Source: Aquanectria penicillioides
Taxonomy: Eukaryota > Ascomycota > Sordariomycetes > Hypocreales > Nectriaceae
Direction of reading: 5' to 3'
NCBI GenBank assembly: GCA_003415625.1
Contig: PYIU01000007.1
Location: 2,046,001-2,110,000 of the forward strand
Length of the DNA stretch: 64,000 nucleotides
In this document: positions 46,660-59,428 of the stretch, in pieces
Layout: every line of letters starts with the position of its first letter
How positions within the stretch are numbered: position 1 is the first letter of the stretch
Program-made: the position numbers and the translations under genes
The notes under the pieces: model-generated
What the model saw: only the letters and a program-made list of their open reading frames with translations
What the model was told of the DNA's origin: nothing
Database searches by the model: none

Positions 46660-47516
46660 CTACTTCAAGATAGCAATGAGTAGCACCAAAATGATGATCA
46701 ACACTACAATAGTAGTCATCTGCTTGTTCTCGCTAGCACCGCGAGCGACTTTACCCAGTGTTCGGCTAGCCCTGTCAAGACGGCTCTGATGACGATCAGT
46801 CACACCTTCGACCTCATCTAACATGGCAACATGGCTATCCAGTTCATCGCCAATCTGCATGCTCAACTCTCTTTGGCGACTGATAGACTCGCCTAGGCGG
46901 TCAAGCTGTTCGTCTTGTTGCTCTAGAATATGCGAGTGGTACTCGTGGATTTGTTGATTCGACATGGCCTCGGCCCCATCCCGGTAGCCAGCCGAGTCAA
47001 TAGGATCATCGCGGTAGGGGCCAAAAAGCACCTCTGACGGAGAGGCAGGCGTATCGCTAAAGCGTACGGTCTTCGATTTACGGCCGGAGGGTGAGGTCGA
47101 GATAGCATGGGCAAAGTCTTCCGAAAGAGCATCCGAGTTGGGTTGGGTGAGAGTAGCTGTGGCTGAGGGATTGGCAAGGCCATGGAACTGGGCCGTCAAA
47201 TTATCGAACTGCTTATGGAGCGCTTCCAGGGACTCGGTGAGGGCTGAGGCGGCGCTTCTGGTAGATTAGCTTGTGAAAAACTGAAAGAGCCAGTATGTGC
47301 CTCGGGGATGGAAACGCCGTACGTTACGTCCCCATCATTATTCAAGCGGGATTGCTCTTCGAGACTGGCGAGCCCGTCACGAAATTGATCAAGAGATCTA
47401 GAGATGTGGCCATCCTGAGTATCATCTTCAAGGTTTAGTGTCTGCGCACGTTTCCGCTCGAGAAGAGACAGTTTAATATGGTCGGAGAGCAAGAGCAACT
47501 GGCTGGAGGTCGACAT
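46660..47516 (-). CDS. Endosomal Qc-SNARE, Syn8-like
   Basis: This is a tail-anchored SNARE that drives fusion at endosomes. Exons 47516-47323 and 47257-46660 (65-nt intron, donor GTACGG) give 263 residues. The N-terminus SQLLLLSDHIKLSLLERKRA is typical of fungal Syn8/syntaxin-8. The middle is Ser/Pro-rich. The SNARE motif covers about 180-240 (HILEQQDEQLDRLGESISRQ, HVAMLDEVEGVTDRHQSRLD) with the central Gln of a Q-SNARE. The last 20 residues form a single hydrophobic anchor (TTIVVLIIILVLLIAIL) with almost no lumenal tail. A competing donor, GTAACG, lies seven bases upstream, but only GTACGG keeps frame. Confidence 0.88.
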
Positions 47517-48710
47517 GGTAGATGATTAATGTTATGGCGATCAAATCAGCGGATGGAAATTGATACAAGCCACCGACACCGCCACGAAGGACGAGCCGCT
47601 GGATGAAGAGATAGGGACCAAGGGTGCTAGAAGGTGGGCGTAGTTGATAAGAGTGTCGGGCTACAGGTGTGACAGCTGGCTTGACCTGAAGGAAGTGATG
47701 CTAATGCGAGGTGGATGTTCGTTGATGGTTACCTACCTTATGGCAACACGAGTCAGCCAGTGCAATCCAAGGGGGATGCGACGCGCTCAGTGGCCCTAGC
47801 CCCGGCTGATAGGGACTCAGGTACATGGGACATTGTGCAACGTATTCCGTCCCCAATCAGCCGATTGGAAGGATGTTCTCAGGTACCTCGTACAACAGTG
47901 CGAATATGACTTTGGCCCAATATTACTCTGGCAGACGATATTGACCCGTGACACTGTATAAGTAGGTACATGTGATTCCGATGCATCACCCGCCTAGGTA
48001 CCTACTCAGCCGAGAGCCAATACCTTCGTTCTTACCAAGTCACTCAACTGCTGACCTCAATAACCTCCACGATCTGGCTAATCGCACCTTCTGTGCCAGT
48101 CCACTGCCAGCCCGTGCAAAGATTCGGTCTAGAGTGGTCTACCTTTTACTCGGGGACAGCGAGCGGCACCTGCTTTTCATTATGCGTTTCCCAGCCCCGA
48201 GATAAGCATCACGACCGAATTGCCCAATGACCCCCTCTTGGCTTCCCTTCCGTTTTAGTGGCAGTGTTGGGGGATTCAGAGAGGCATCTCATCAGATCAG
48301 GGGCTGGTGTAGATGGTCCCGTGAGACCCATAAGCATATGCCTCAGGACCAGTGGGATATGGAACGGGTTGAAACCAACCATTAGTCAACTAGTGATTCG
48401 CTTCTCAGTTGGAGCGTGTTTTGTTTTTACAACATGGAATTGCATTGCGAAGCATTAAGTGCATGATTTTCAAGGTCTTTCAAGACCGGATACCGACGAG
48501 GAACCCAAAGATATGTAGATGATACATGGTCATGACGAAGACTCCATGTTCAAGACGTTTTGCCTGTTGTTAAATTCCCAACCCCATGATACCGAAATCC
48601 TTACAATCCACCTTCCCCAACCAGTCCTCCTAAGCATGGCAAGCTCACAAAACTCCAGTAACAACCAATAGCAAATAATTTTGTTCGAAATCGGTTCATT
48701 CGAGGAATAT
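47517..48710. other. Intergenic of 1.2 kb
   Basis: 5' flank of Syn8 and 3' flank of the next minus-strand gene. A CCTAGGTACCTAC element sits at 47993-48005. No supported gene. Confidence 0.5.
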
Positions 48711-49583
48711 TCAGTCCATATTCATCTCAGTATCAGCAACAGTTGCACTAGAGCGGTTTTCAGTGGTCTTGGGTGACTCGGCAGCCGTAAGAGTGTGTGT
48801 GCCATCAAATTTGGGAGGTGAGCTTCGGAGGTTGCTAAGGGTGCCAGCAACAGTTCGGCATACAAGCTGACCCTGGCGAAGATTTTCAGCAAAAAGGAAA
48901 AACCCTTCTGAGGTTTCTACCAGGTAGGATTGAAGGCCCTTGCTTTCGAGCACCACGCGCGCGTTGGAAACAGGGAAATGGTTCTCAATGAAACGAGCCC
49001 ACCCGCGAGCAGCCGCCTGAATATGTTCATCATCGCTGATTCTCCGCCAGCCGATACCGAGGTGCAGAGTGAAGTCATCGACGACAGGGGTTTGGGAGTT
49101 CTCCGGCGATGTGCACTTGACGTTAAGGATTGGTGTGGCGTTTGCCCCGAGTGCAGGAGGCATTGTAAATGAATGTTGCTCGGTGCGCTGGGACTTGTGA
49201 TTGCGTTGGATATCTCGCAACTCTTGTCGTGTTGACTCCTCGACGGCTTTCTTCTCTTCGAGCCAAGTTCCAGATTGGCTACTGGCATCGGCAACATAAT
49301 GTTTCTTCGACTTGATGAGAGTCATGCCAGGTCCATATACCCATTCCTCTTCAGGCTCTTCAATTGGGCACGTGAAAGCGTCAGGTTCAAGGTTGATCGA
49401 TGCCTCATCACGAGATCGTTTTCTTCCAGCGGCGGCAGGTCGTAGTAGCTGGCCAAAAGAACGCGGGTGTGTGTGTTGGTGGTTTGCAAAGCTTGCCATG
49501 TCCAGAGGTGTCTGGTGGGGAGGTTGCGGGGACATAATGAGGACGGGTGATGAGGACGAGAATTGAGGGCTAAAGTAGGCCAT
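48711..49583 (-). CDS. Fungal protein of unknown function
   Basis: A single exon of 290 codons from ATG 49583-49581. I do not recognise the family. Residues 1-75 are Ser/Pro/His-rich with a basic patch GRKRSRDE that could be a nuclear localisation signal. A conserved-looking block follows (EEEWVYGPGMTLIKSK), then charged helices and a Ser/Thr-rich linker. A folded-looking region at about 160-240 contains GIGWRRIS, ARGWARFIENHFPV and SYLVETSEGFFLFAENL, which alternates strands and helices. No membrane segment or catalytic motif is visible. The upstream in-frame codons (to 49607) have no ATG. Nuclear location is a guess from the basic patch. Confidence 0.72.
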   Translation of the reverse strand: MAYFSPQFSSSSPVLIMSPQPPHQTPLDMASFANHQHTHPRSFGQLLRPAAAGRKRSRDEASINLEPDAFTCPIEEPEEEWVYGPGMTLIKSKKHYVADASSQSGTWLEEKKAVEESTRQELRDIQRNHKSQRTEQHSFTMPPALGANATPILNVKCTSPENSQTPVVDDFTLHLGIGWRRISDDEHIQAAARGWARFIENHFPVSNARVVLESKGLQSYLVETSEGFFLFAENLRQGQLVCRTVAGTLSNLRSSPPKFDGTHTLTAAESPKTTENRSSATVADTEMNMD

Positions 49584-49958
49584 CTTGAGGAGTGCTGTCA
49601 AGTGCAAATAGACTGTGGTGTGAGAGGTTAGTAGTTAGCGTTATCACAAACCATCAAAAAAAATGTCTGAAGGTGTATTGGTGTCGAATTGTGGATTCCA
49701 AGAAAATTATATTTGTAGAAAATGAATTATCAAGAAGGGCGGTAGGCGTCCAATGGATAGAGGGATGGTTGCACGGTTGGCTAGCACGGGTAGAGACGAG
49801 TTGAAGGCTCCAGTCAAGATGATGATGGGTAGGTGAGCTTGATGGCCGAGGTGGTGATGTGGATAGTGAGTTGCGAATGACCAGTAATGAGGTTGGGAAA
49901 CGGTGAAGAGTAACAGATGTGTAGTGGGCACCCAAGACTATATGATGGAGGAGAATGA

Positions 49959-49982
49959 TGTGTGTGTGTGTGTGTGCGTGTG
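49959..49982 (+). repeat. Dinucleotide microsatellite (TG)n
   Basis: Twelve TG units with one interruption (TGTGCGTG) in the upstream region of the unknown minus-strand gene. Confidence 0.95.
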
Positions 49983-50350
49983 TAGAGGAAGGAAAAGGAA
50001 TACTTAGGGGAGGAAGGAAGAAAAGAAGAAGAGGCCGAGTGGAAGGGGCGCGTGTGGCTCTTGGCTCTAGCTGCAGGAGATCGGGGTGAGGCTGCATAGG
50101 CAACCTGGGGTAAAAAAGACTTTGGCACTGTGCGTTGGTCTTGCAGACGACGAAAGCCGTGTCTCTGTACCTTCAAGAGATAGCCTGGCCATTATTGCTT
50201 CTGCTTTCCACTAGGATGGTTGACGGGCCGGGCCAAAAAGTGCCCAGCTGACTAGGTGCGAATAATATACACACTGTATGCACGGCATCAGCTTATCGGC
50301 CGCTTGTTCCAAACCTTTCGGCTCTAAAAGCGTACTAGCGTCAAACTGCC

Positions 50351-50420
50351 TACCTAGGTACCTACCTAGGTAGGTACCCAGATACGTGTCTAAGTACCTA
50401 GGTACCTAGGTCCCTACCTA
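50351..50420. repeat. ACCTAGGT/GGTACC palindromic cluster 1
   Basis: About 70 bases built almost entirely of overlapping words ACCTAGGT, GGTACCT and CCTACCTA, which read nearly the same on both strands. It is the longest such cluster in the window and is purely intergenic. Confidence 0.9.
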
Positions 50421-50621
50421 CGCGGGCGGGTCACTGTGTGAGCAGACAAAATAATTCAGGAAGCCCTTTAGCACCACGCATATAGTTTTGCAAGGTCCAG
50501 AATGGTTCTGGACCTATTATTTTGTCCCAACACCCTGTCCGTCTGCCCGTCACCCGCGTAAGTGCCTACCTCTCAGTGCGTACTACACTTGTCCCCATTT
50601 TCATTGCGTGCCTACTAACAG

Positions 50622-50659
50622 CACCTAGCTAGGTACCTACCTAGGTAGGTAGGTACCTC
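50622..50659. repeat. ACCTAGGT/GGTACC palindromic cluster 2
   Basis: A second cluster of the same words (CACCTAGCTAGGTACC followed by TACCTAGGTAGGTAGG), 200 bp from the first. A unique segment lies between them. Confidence 0.9.
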
Positions 50660-53597
50660 TGTTGGGAGGAAATTCTCAAGGGTCCAGACCTACTAGGCCC
50701 TTATTAGGTATAGTCTTGGCAGAGCGGTCCCTGGTTGGATGGTCAACACCAGTTGGACAGACTCAGTTGCCCGTGCCAGGCCAACGCGAGTCCCCATCTT
50801 AAGTCAGACACGGCTCGACTGGACTGATTCCATTGCAAAAAGGCTTACCCGAACAAGGATTCGCCATTTCGCCATGCCGAGATATGCGTCAGTCTCCTAC
50901 ATACCGGTAGTTGGGGTTTTGGCCTGGAATGAGGCGTCTGAGCAAGAATTACTTGTAGTGACCTGTGAATGAGTGGATTTAAGAATAACCGTGCCAACAT
51001 GCGGCACTTCTGCCACCTAACCGGTTTCCCACTCTACATGAGTATTTTAATCAGCAGCTTCCGATACCAAGTGCATCGCTTGTCCATGGCGCATCTCACA
51101 TGTTCAAGATGATGTCCTTTGCTCGTCACATGATCGCCGAGCCCTAAGTATCTCCGCTCCAGAACTTTCTCCCATGCACCAGCTGGAGGAGTAGGCTCAA
51201 GGAGACCTTGGAGTTCAGCCGGACCATCATGTCACCCTCCAAATCGCGATGGATGCTAGCTAGGACATCCGCTCTAGTGAAGGTCTTCCGAGTTACACGG
51301 GCATCTACAGGGTTATAATCTCAACAGACGCGTCCTGGCATACGAGAAGCACCTGCAATTTTGTGGCCGTAGTACCTTTTCTGACTCTGTTGCAAAACTC
51401 TCCGTTATTAACGACGCTATTGTGTGTAACATGCAAGCTACCAAGTATGTGTAGCTAAACGTGAATTGATGTTGTGTTGCTAGCTACTACTGAATTCATC
51501 TTCGGACAGCTCACGCTCTCGAGTGGAAACGAGACTATTCATCATCGTGCCTCCTCTCGCTATTGTGTGGCAAAAAAATATTGCTTATCAGAAGAAAGGG
51601 TGAGTTTTTCGGTCCTAAATGAGGCAGCGAATTAGGTGGTCCAGGTTGGTCGACAGGCTGGCGTTGTCGCAGATTGAACTCAAGCGTTGATATGCCCATA
51701 CACTCCTCACCCGCAAATGGCAGCAGCGCAAATGTTCCGGGAAAGGCAAAATTGGCCTTTTTGGCGATAGCTTGAATACAGGCGTTCCGTTTAAGCGATT
51801 GTATGAATCATCCCATGGTATTTATGTACCGAATACTACTCCCGCCGCTATGTCGTATGTCAAAGAATGCGTGCATAGGTGGTTTGGGCGTTGAGAAGAG
51901 GGCAGTCCCCTCTGCCTAAGTGTCTTTGTTACAATGCCCGTATCACGAGAAAACAACTTACTCTTACTCGCCCCGCGTAGCCTTTCCGTGTACTAGAATG
52001 TATCCAATACAAGACTTCCCTATCCAGGAAAACTTTGGTCGTGGAGGTATTGGGGCACCAAGTGAATTGATTGGCAGCATGTCTCGCGGCCGGCTACATT
52101 GAGAGAACCCTAAACGCAAATCATCCACCCACAAGAAATTAAGTTGTATTCTTGCACAGAAGCATAATCATATAACTTAAGGACTGAGCTAATTGCAAAT
52201 CAAACCAGATTTCCGTGGGTGTGAGGTAGCGACACCTGCTGGCACTCGAGACAGTATAGGGTAGGTGTATGCATCAAGTGGTGCAATACGAATTGGGTGG
52301 TAATATTCGAGAGAGACTGACATAGCTGGTTCGTCAAGGCGGTGATTATTTTGGCCTTGGTGGGCTTGCAAAAAACACAGGCAGGCTATCTATTAGGAAT
52401 GTTATGTTGCTGACTCAATAAGGCTGGAAATTGTTCCAACTTCAAAAAGTGGCTCCCCATCCTACTCAGGTGGCATGATTTTGTCTGGCTTTAGACTGGG
52501 ATTCAGGGGGACCCATCAGCTCATCTCGCCACGAGAAACGGTCTGATAGGATATCTACAATACAAAGTCTCATGCTACAAAATTTGAATTGCCTTGCAGA
52601 CGCAATAAACGGTATTCAGATAGGGACCACCTTTCTACACCACTGGAGTTCTTGGATGGATGTGGTCGGGTGGTGGGGATAAGCAGGCAGCCAGTGCGAT
52701 GGGCTCCGTAGGAGGATATAACCTTGGTGAGTCTGGGATCGATGATAGAACTGACGGATTGGTGAAGGAACATGTGCCATCCGCTTTCTGACTAACTGGC
52801 TGACTGCTTCTTTGCAGCTGACGTCTGGCTCGGTTAGCATGAGAAGCTTGATGACAGGCAGCCGATTGCCAGCTAAGCGGTCGCCCAGCCGCGCCACCAG
52901 TGCCACGGAGAACCAAAAGTCTCCCAAACGAGGCGTTAGGGGCGGGTGTGTGGCCCGCCGGCGTCGTTGTATGTTGGTGACAGTCGGGTTGATATCCATT
53001 ACTCCAACACGAGGTAGGCATTATTGCCCACGACCCCTTGTCCTTCTACTCCGTATGCGACAAGACCAAACTTGGTGTAATTAAGTCCCGTCAAGACGGG
53101 ATCCGTACGAAGTACCAGCTTTGCACACCACCCTCCTGTTGGGACCACGCTGTGGATTTGACTGGCTTCAGTCCATGGGCCTTTGCCCTTGGGTCGTCAA
53201 GGTCCAGCGCAGAGCACTCATCCAATTGAACGTGTCTGCACTGTTGCAGTAAGAAAGAGGCGGAATGGTAAGGTTGCGAGTGTTCTCGTCTTCACCAAAG
53301 CACTACCAACGATCATCTGCACGAAAGCAAACAAGAATCATTGGCACACCAACAATAGCGTTGCAGGTATTGCTCATGCCTAGTATTAGTTAGGAATATC
53401 ATTTACATATGTATATATGCAACCCCCCCTTTCTTTAGTATTCCCTGGCAAAAGTGCGGCGCGCGTTAGCCCGTAGATTGGCCGCACCTATTCGGTTGGA
53501 CAATTTGGGCACTTTTCAAGGTACGAAGCTACTAGAATACGTACGTCAAGTGTCAAGTGTGTGGTAGGGTCAAGGTTGTAGGTACCTCGGTGACCAA

Positions 53598-53620
53598 CCA
53601 GCCAGCCAGCCAGCCAGCCA
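53598..53620 (+). repeat. Tetranucleotide microsatellite (CCAG)n
   Basis: CCA followed by five GCCA units, about 460 bp upstream of the PKH start, probably in its promoter or leader. Confidence 0.95.
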
Positions 53621-54083
53621 ACCTGCCAACCCATCCCGTTAGCCTAACCCACCCAATGCGAGCAGTACCCATCGACATCTTTGTCCCTCTCCTCCAGCAT
53701 TTATCCCAGCTGGAGATTCGGCAGCCTGAGGCGTCCTTCAAACCGTCCTGCGCAAGGTAGTGTTCCTGGACTCGGGCTCAGGGATAGACAGAGAGGTAAG
53801 GCCCCCGTCACTCCCAAGTCCAAACTACGCGGCCGATATTCCTTTCCTACTGTCCCACTTCTAACCAATTTCCGACAGCACGCCAACACCGTTGGTGATG
53901 CCCCATGGTCTACGTTTACGTTGACAGCGGTCGAACGTCTCTCGTTTACGATCCACGCCCCTCCCTTCAAGCGCCTACGTACGAAGCCTCCCTTTCTCCT
54001 CTCGCGTTTCTTCCACTTGCCACCTGCCGCCTGCCGCCTGCTGCTTGCCCCTGACCCGACCCCCTGGGTCTCCCATTGCCATC

Positions 54084-56490
54084 ATGAACGGGGACCTGAG
54101 CCTTTCTCAGGCCCTAGGTGGGCTTCGCATTGCCAACCCTGACGATGCTGCGGAGACCTCTGCACTCGCACCTGCATCTACCACAGTTACCGAACCCCCC
54201 TCTGGCCCCCAGGGCGCAATGGAGTCTTTCGCCAGCACTATTCAACTCGAGCCCATCGATGCCGGCGTCGAACCCACACTTACCGATCCCCGACTCGCCC
54301 CGCCTACCTGGCGATCCGATGTGACTCCAGAACCGACCGTCACCGAGACCTTCCAGCAATCTTCTCACACCGACATGTCGAGATTGTCCATATACGGCCT
54401 GCCAAATATTCCCGAGCCCGGATTATCCTATTCACCCCAAGACCCGATCCAGAGAGACCCCCAGCCAATCTACAACCCGAATCGTCAAGCACCCCTCCCC
54501 CCCGAAGGAGTTCCAGAGGCATGGGAGGTGGCTACGTTCCCAACGCGGGAGCAACCCAATCTAGTTCTCCATATGCTGGCGACGCGCCAATGCCATCCAG
54601 TAGCGAGGACTGGAAGGACCGCGGTGCTGCTGTCGGCGTTCGTCGCGAGGTTGACGCATCTGGCCGCACGGTTGTCCGGCAAGTCAAAAAGGGTGTTCGC
54701 GACTTTAATTTCGGACGTGTACTCGGTGAGGGCTCTTATAGTAGCGTATACCTCGCTACTGATCGCCAAACCCTCAAAGAATATGCCATCAAGGTACTTG
54801 AAAAGAGACACATCATCAAAGAGAAGAAGATAAAATACGTCAACATCGAGAAGAACACACTCAATCGCCTCACAGAACACCCTGGCATTGTCCGGCTCTA
54901 CTACACATTTCAGGATGAGACGTCGCTCTATTATGTGCTTGACCTTTGCAACGGCGGTGAACTGTTAGGAGTGCTAAAGAAAACAGGCACATTTGACATC
55001 GAATGCACGAGATTCTATGGGGCCCAGATTCTCGACGCCATTGACTACATGCACTCGCGGGGTGTGATTCATCGCGATCTGAAACCAGAAAATGTGCTCC
55101 TTGATGACCAGATGCATATTAAGATAACGGACTTCGGAACCGCCAAGTTACTCAAAGATCCTCGGGAGGCCAGGAGCCAAGATCCAACAGACCGAGGGGC
55201 ACCTGATCCAGGCCGACAAGACGGCGAAGAGGATGATCGGGCAGCTTCCTTTGTAGGAACAGCAGAGTACGTGAGCCCTGAGCTCCTCACACACAAAAAT
55301 GCCTGCAAGGCTAGTGATTTGTGGGCGTTTGGGTGCATAATTTATCAGTTGCTTGCTGGACGGCCCCCATTCAAGGGAGGCAGCGAATACTTGACGTTTC
55401 AGAAGATCGTCAATCTAGAGTATGAGTTTCCCCAAGGTTTCCCTCCCGCGGCGCGAGATCTAGTGGAACGGTGCCTTGTTCTTGATCCAACCCGGCGCCT
55501 TACTATTGAGCACATAAAGAACCACGAATTCTTCGATGGCCAAGCATTCGGTAAAGGACTGTGGAGGGCAAAGGCACCGAGACTACGCCCATACATCCCA
55601 CCGCAACAGGAGCCTACTGTTATTCAGCTGAATGGCTTCTCTACCACGTCCAAACCCATCTCGAACTCAAGAGCTCCCCCACCGCAAAACAACCCTTCCA
55701 ACGGAAGCAGTCGACCGGCGCGGATTATCACTGAGTTACCTCCTCCTACACAATTGGATATTGCATGGTCGCCTGTTCTCACAAGAACGAACGAGCGCAT
55801 CCTTAAACTAGGGGATCTTATGGTCGTCTCAACCCCATTGCCGTCAAGCCCGCATGGCAAAGGCTCAGACGAAGGGCACAAGAAACTGTCACGATTCTTT
55901 GGTGGCAGTACAACAAAAAAGCGCCAGCGGCTAGTGATGATCACCTCGAGTGGTCGTATCGTACTAGCTCCAGCAGGCGGGGAAGAAAAGCGAGCAAAGC
56001 AAGAAATATCACTCATGGCACAGGATTGCTCGTGGAGAACACAAAAAGACGCCAAAGGTCAAATTGTGTGGTGTGTGGATACAGTTAGTCTCAATTATTC
56101 TCCTCTTTTGTCTGCTAAATTCCCTAACATCACTGTCAATAGGGCGGACATCACTACACTTTTGAAGAAACAAAGTCCTCACCACCTCTCCCCGAAGGGG
56201 GATCATCTGCAGCAGCTGAATGGGTTGAGTGTTTAGAACGCGCTAGAGACCTTGCCATGTCCCAAAGCATCCCTGCTGGCGATAATGGGTTTGCGGATAT
56301 GTCATCTACGGTGTCAAGCCCAGCGAGTACACTTGGAGGCCCGGGGAACTTCTCTGATGGGTTCGGCGGAGGTGATCGACAGGCCCGCAATCATCTAAGC
56401 AAAATTCAAGGGGGTGTTGAAGATCCGGCGCCTAAGCGAAATCGCTTCAGCAAGAGACAGTCAAGAAGTGGACTGGGGTCCGCATTTTGA
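54084..56490 (+). CDS. PDK1-like kinase PKH, with one-base frameshift
   Basis: A master AGC-kinase activator of the PDK1/Pkh family, linking sphingolipid signals to Ypk/Sch9 kinases. Exons 54084-56083 and 56143-56490 (59-nt intron). A disordered N-terminus of about 200 residues precedes the kinase domain: GEGSYSSV loop, YAIKVLEK lysine, IHRDLKPENVLL, DFGTAKLL and the activation loop SFVGTAEYVSPELL. A PH-like C-terminal domain runs to the end GLGSAF. At 54497-54503 the C run has seven bases; eight are needed to pass from the N-terminal frame (NPNRQAPLPP) into RRSSRGMGGGY and the kinase. With that base, exon 1 is exactly 667 codons and the protein 782 residues. Ignoring the intron would end at 56236 with an unrelated tail; spliced, the PH-like region continues. 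Confidence 0.93.
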
Positions 56491-57344
56491 AGAAGTTGGT
56501 GTCTGTTCAAACACAAATAGAATTAGCGGATACGCGGCCTCTAAAGCCGCAAGACTGATATCCTTGAACATTTTGATTGTTGCCATCACATTCAGTTCGG
56601 TCAAGGGCATTGGCAGCGAGGCGCACTACTCTGGAGTTTTATTTCTTGCGGGGGTTGACGGAAGCATTGTATTAGTGCATTTTTAAGCATCAGAGACGGT
56701 GGCATGAAGAAGGTTGCAGAGAATGGATGTCATTCAGCAAACTATAACTTGAGGCGTGAACTTGTTTCCATCTCAAAGCTCGTAAATGGGCCCTTGTTGC
56801 AATACTGGTGGACCGACACAAAATATTGAATACAATACTGGCCATGTGCTATCTCATGAGTCTCAAGGGAAAAATATGTGCTGATTCGAACTTGTTAAGA
56901 GTTGGTGACGAAAACGGGATTCATGTCGTAGATGACGGAAGCGGAAAGTTGTAATTGGATCGATTTTGGGCTTAAACGATGTACCATATTTCTTAGAAGA
57001 CACGTGTTGCTGTAATGGAGTATTTCGTACTCGTGAATTAATCCATGTTGTCAAATACGGCGTTGCGACAGTTTTGGGACTGGAAACTACGACATCATCG
57101 CAATTCTGCCAAACTTGCTGTGGGTTGGCCTTATCTTATCGAGGAGACAAAATGAACAGATTGGGTATACATGTGGTGACCGTGAAACATACACGTGACT
57201 TTCAAGAGCGGACTAGCGTATTCCCCTTCATCCACTCCTGTGCGATGCGACGCGACACGCCCATCACTCATCTTTTCTGTCTTGAGTGAATCTCAACAAC
57301 GACGTTAATTAATCCTAGTCCAGCACCTGAAGCAATACAGGAAG
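56491..57344. other. Intergenic of 0.85 kb
   Basis: 3' flank of PKH and promoter of the Swp73 homologue. No supported gene. Confidence 0.5.
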
Positions 57345-59009
57345 ATGCAGGCACAATACCGTTCATATGCGCAGCAAGTTCCGCAACGGTCACCTGCCAA
57401 CCAGCGCAGGGGCGGAATTGGTACGCAATCAATTCAGTTCCTCGTCCTCAGATCCGTTTCCTAATACAATGTTCAGGCCCCATGATGTCTTCAGGGCCAC
57501 ATCCCTCAGTTCCTCTTACCCAGGCTCAGATTGCCCAACAACAACAGGCACAGGCTCACGCTAGTGAGCTTGCAAAGAGACGTAGCCGCAAGCCTACCGA
57601 CAAGAACATGCCTGACGGCGTCGAAGACAACATTGTTGATCCTGAGGGCGTTCGACGTTATAAGGATTTGAGGAATGTTGAGCGTCGGCTTGATGCTACC
57701 ATGACACGTAAGCGCCTCGACGTTGTGGATGGCGCAAACCGCAGCTCTAAAGTAGGTTGCCTGTCCATCACCCAAGATGCAACACCAACTAACTAATGGC
57801 ACCTTGATTAGAGACATAAGACTCTTCGGATCTGGATTAGCAACACCGTTGAGGATCAGATTTGGCAAAGTAACGGACTCAATGTTGACGCCTTCGACTT
57901 CACCCCTAGCATGGAAGCATCATTTCGCGTAAAAATCGAAGGCCGTTTACTTAACGACGACGATGCAAAAACCTCAGCACACTCCAAGAACGATACCCGA
58001 GACAAGATGGAACATGATGAAATAAGCCCTTCATCCCACAAGGCCAAGGGCCAGTTCCACAAGTATCGATTCTCACATTTCTTCAAGTCCCTGACTGTTG
58101 ATTTTGATCAATCGCGATTCCGAAATGGAGCCGAGCAGACCGTGGAATGGAAAAAACCTGATGCCGCGTCCAGAAATCAAACCAATGCAAACTTGCCCGC
58201 TGCGGCCGATTTCGATGAGCTTACATTCAAACGGAACGGGGACGAAAATATGAATATAACTATCAATCTTTTCCGTCAGGAGTCGCCTGAGACCTATCAA
58301 CTGAGCCCCGAGCTTGCAGAGGTGGTCGACATGTCCGAAGCCACGCAACAGGAAGCTGTGATGGGGCTGTGGGAGTACATTAAACTGATGGGGTTGCAAG
58401 AAGACGAGGAGAAACGCAACTTCCGATGCGACGAGCTCTTGAAGAAGGTTGGCATTATACGTCTGTGGCTAGAAGGCCTTGCTGACCCCAAATTAGGTTG
58501 TAAAACGCGGTGACGTGGGATACATTCCCATGCTTAATGAATACGTCACACAACACCTCCGTCCTCTCCCCCCTATTGGCCTTCCTTATACCATTCGAGT
58601 CGATGAAGACTTCCATAAAGATCCTCAACCTACTATTTACGACATCCAGGTCCCGGTTGAAGACTCCTTCCGAGATTCCTTATTGCCACTCATCAACAAC
58701 CCACAGTATGCAGCGATGCTGAAAGATGTGACAGCTCTCGATGAACAGCTAGCTAGGGTTGTCCAAGCGATCGCTATTTCCAAGGCCAAACACTCTTTCT
58801 TTATTTCACTGAGCGAAGATCCCGCCAACTTCGTCAAGAGTTGGCTGAGCTCCCAGAAGAGGGATCTTGAAGTAATTATGGGGGAAGCGTCAAGAGGAGG
58901 CGGTGAACATGCCTCTGGAGATGAGTGGCGTCGAGGCGGCAAAGATAGTGTGTGGACTACCCAAAACGCTCGAGAGAGCGTCAATGTCTTGCTTTCTAAG
59001 CAACGTTGA
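57345..59009 (+). CDS. SNF12: SWI/SNF subunit Swp73/SNF12 (BAF60-like, SWIB domain)
   Basis: A subunit of the SWI/SNF and/or RSC chromatin remodelers. Exons 57345-57420, 57477-57751, 57812-58447 and 58497-59009 (introns of 56, 60 and 49 nt) give 499 residues. The N-terminus is Gln-rich (QAQIAQQQQAQAHA), then SELAKRRSRKPTDKNMPDG, characteristic of the family. The core KTLRIWISNTVEDQIWQ and the SWIB/MDM2-like domain (SPELAEVVDMSEATQQEAVM, GLWEYIKLMGLQEDEEKR, FRCDELLKKVVKRGDVGYIP) follow. The intron inside the SWIB domain is needed to reach GDVGYIPMLNEYV; reading through it ends in a stop after 12 codons. The C-terminal half is helical (AKHSFFISLSEDPANFVKSW) and complete. Confidence 0.95.
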
Positions 59010-59428
59010 TGTATTGGCGAGATTTTGGCAATGGTATGCAGGAGTTAGGATCACAAGTCAAGTTTGACTCGAGTGTGTAGGTCTTGATTGGCGTTGGCTG
59101 GAGGTCCGTCTGTACAATAATACCAAGGCCCGTAGCAATGGCACGATTGACATCTTTTTGGTATGTTGCAAACATTTCACTGGCACCTACAGGATGGTGC
59201 ATTTCCAATAAAAAAAGAAAAAAAGAAAAGAAAGCAACTTAAAAAAAAATAGAGGTCATATCTCCATAACTTGATTTAGTTTGATGCTTTCATGGACCTG
59301 AGCTGACTCTGAATGGTGAAAAAAGAAACACATGTTCAGGTGCACTATCGTGAAGAGTGATGACCAGACAGATACGATAAAGCGATGAAATGATCCAAAA
59401 AGTCCTCGACCTGGTTCATTCCAAGCTA
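59010..59428. other. Convergent 3' intergenic region
   Basis: Between SNF12 and HYM1, whose ends face each other. It contains an A-rich tract at 59210-59250. No gene seen. Confidence 0.5.

Larger units (their letters stand above)
49584..54083. other. Gene-free stretch of 4.5 kb
   Basis: Divergent upstream regions of the unknown minus-strand gene and the PKH kinase. Open frames here (for example 52616-52999 minus and 53681-54142 plus) are low-complexity or overlap on both strands and are not called. The region carries the densest ACCTAGGT clusters of the window and two microsatellites. No transposase, tRNA or conserved domain recognised. Confidence 0.5.

Noticed and set aside
52616..52999. 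127-codon minus-strand open frame as a gene
   Set aside because: It overlaps open frames in other phases and on the other strand, has biased Arg/Pro/His content and no recognisable motif.
56084..56236. PKH ending at the stop at 56236
   Set aside because: A standard 59-nt intron puts the C-terminal region in frame to 56490, ending with a Lys/Arg-rich tail that fits the family.
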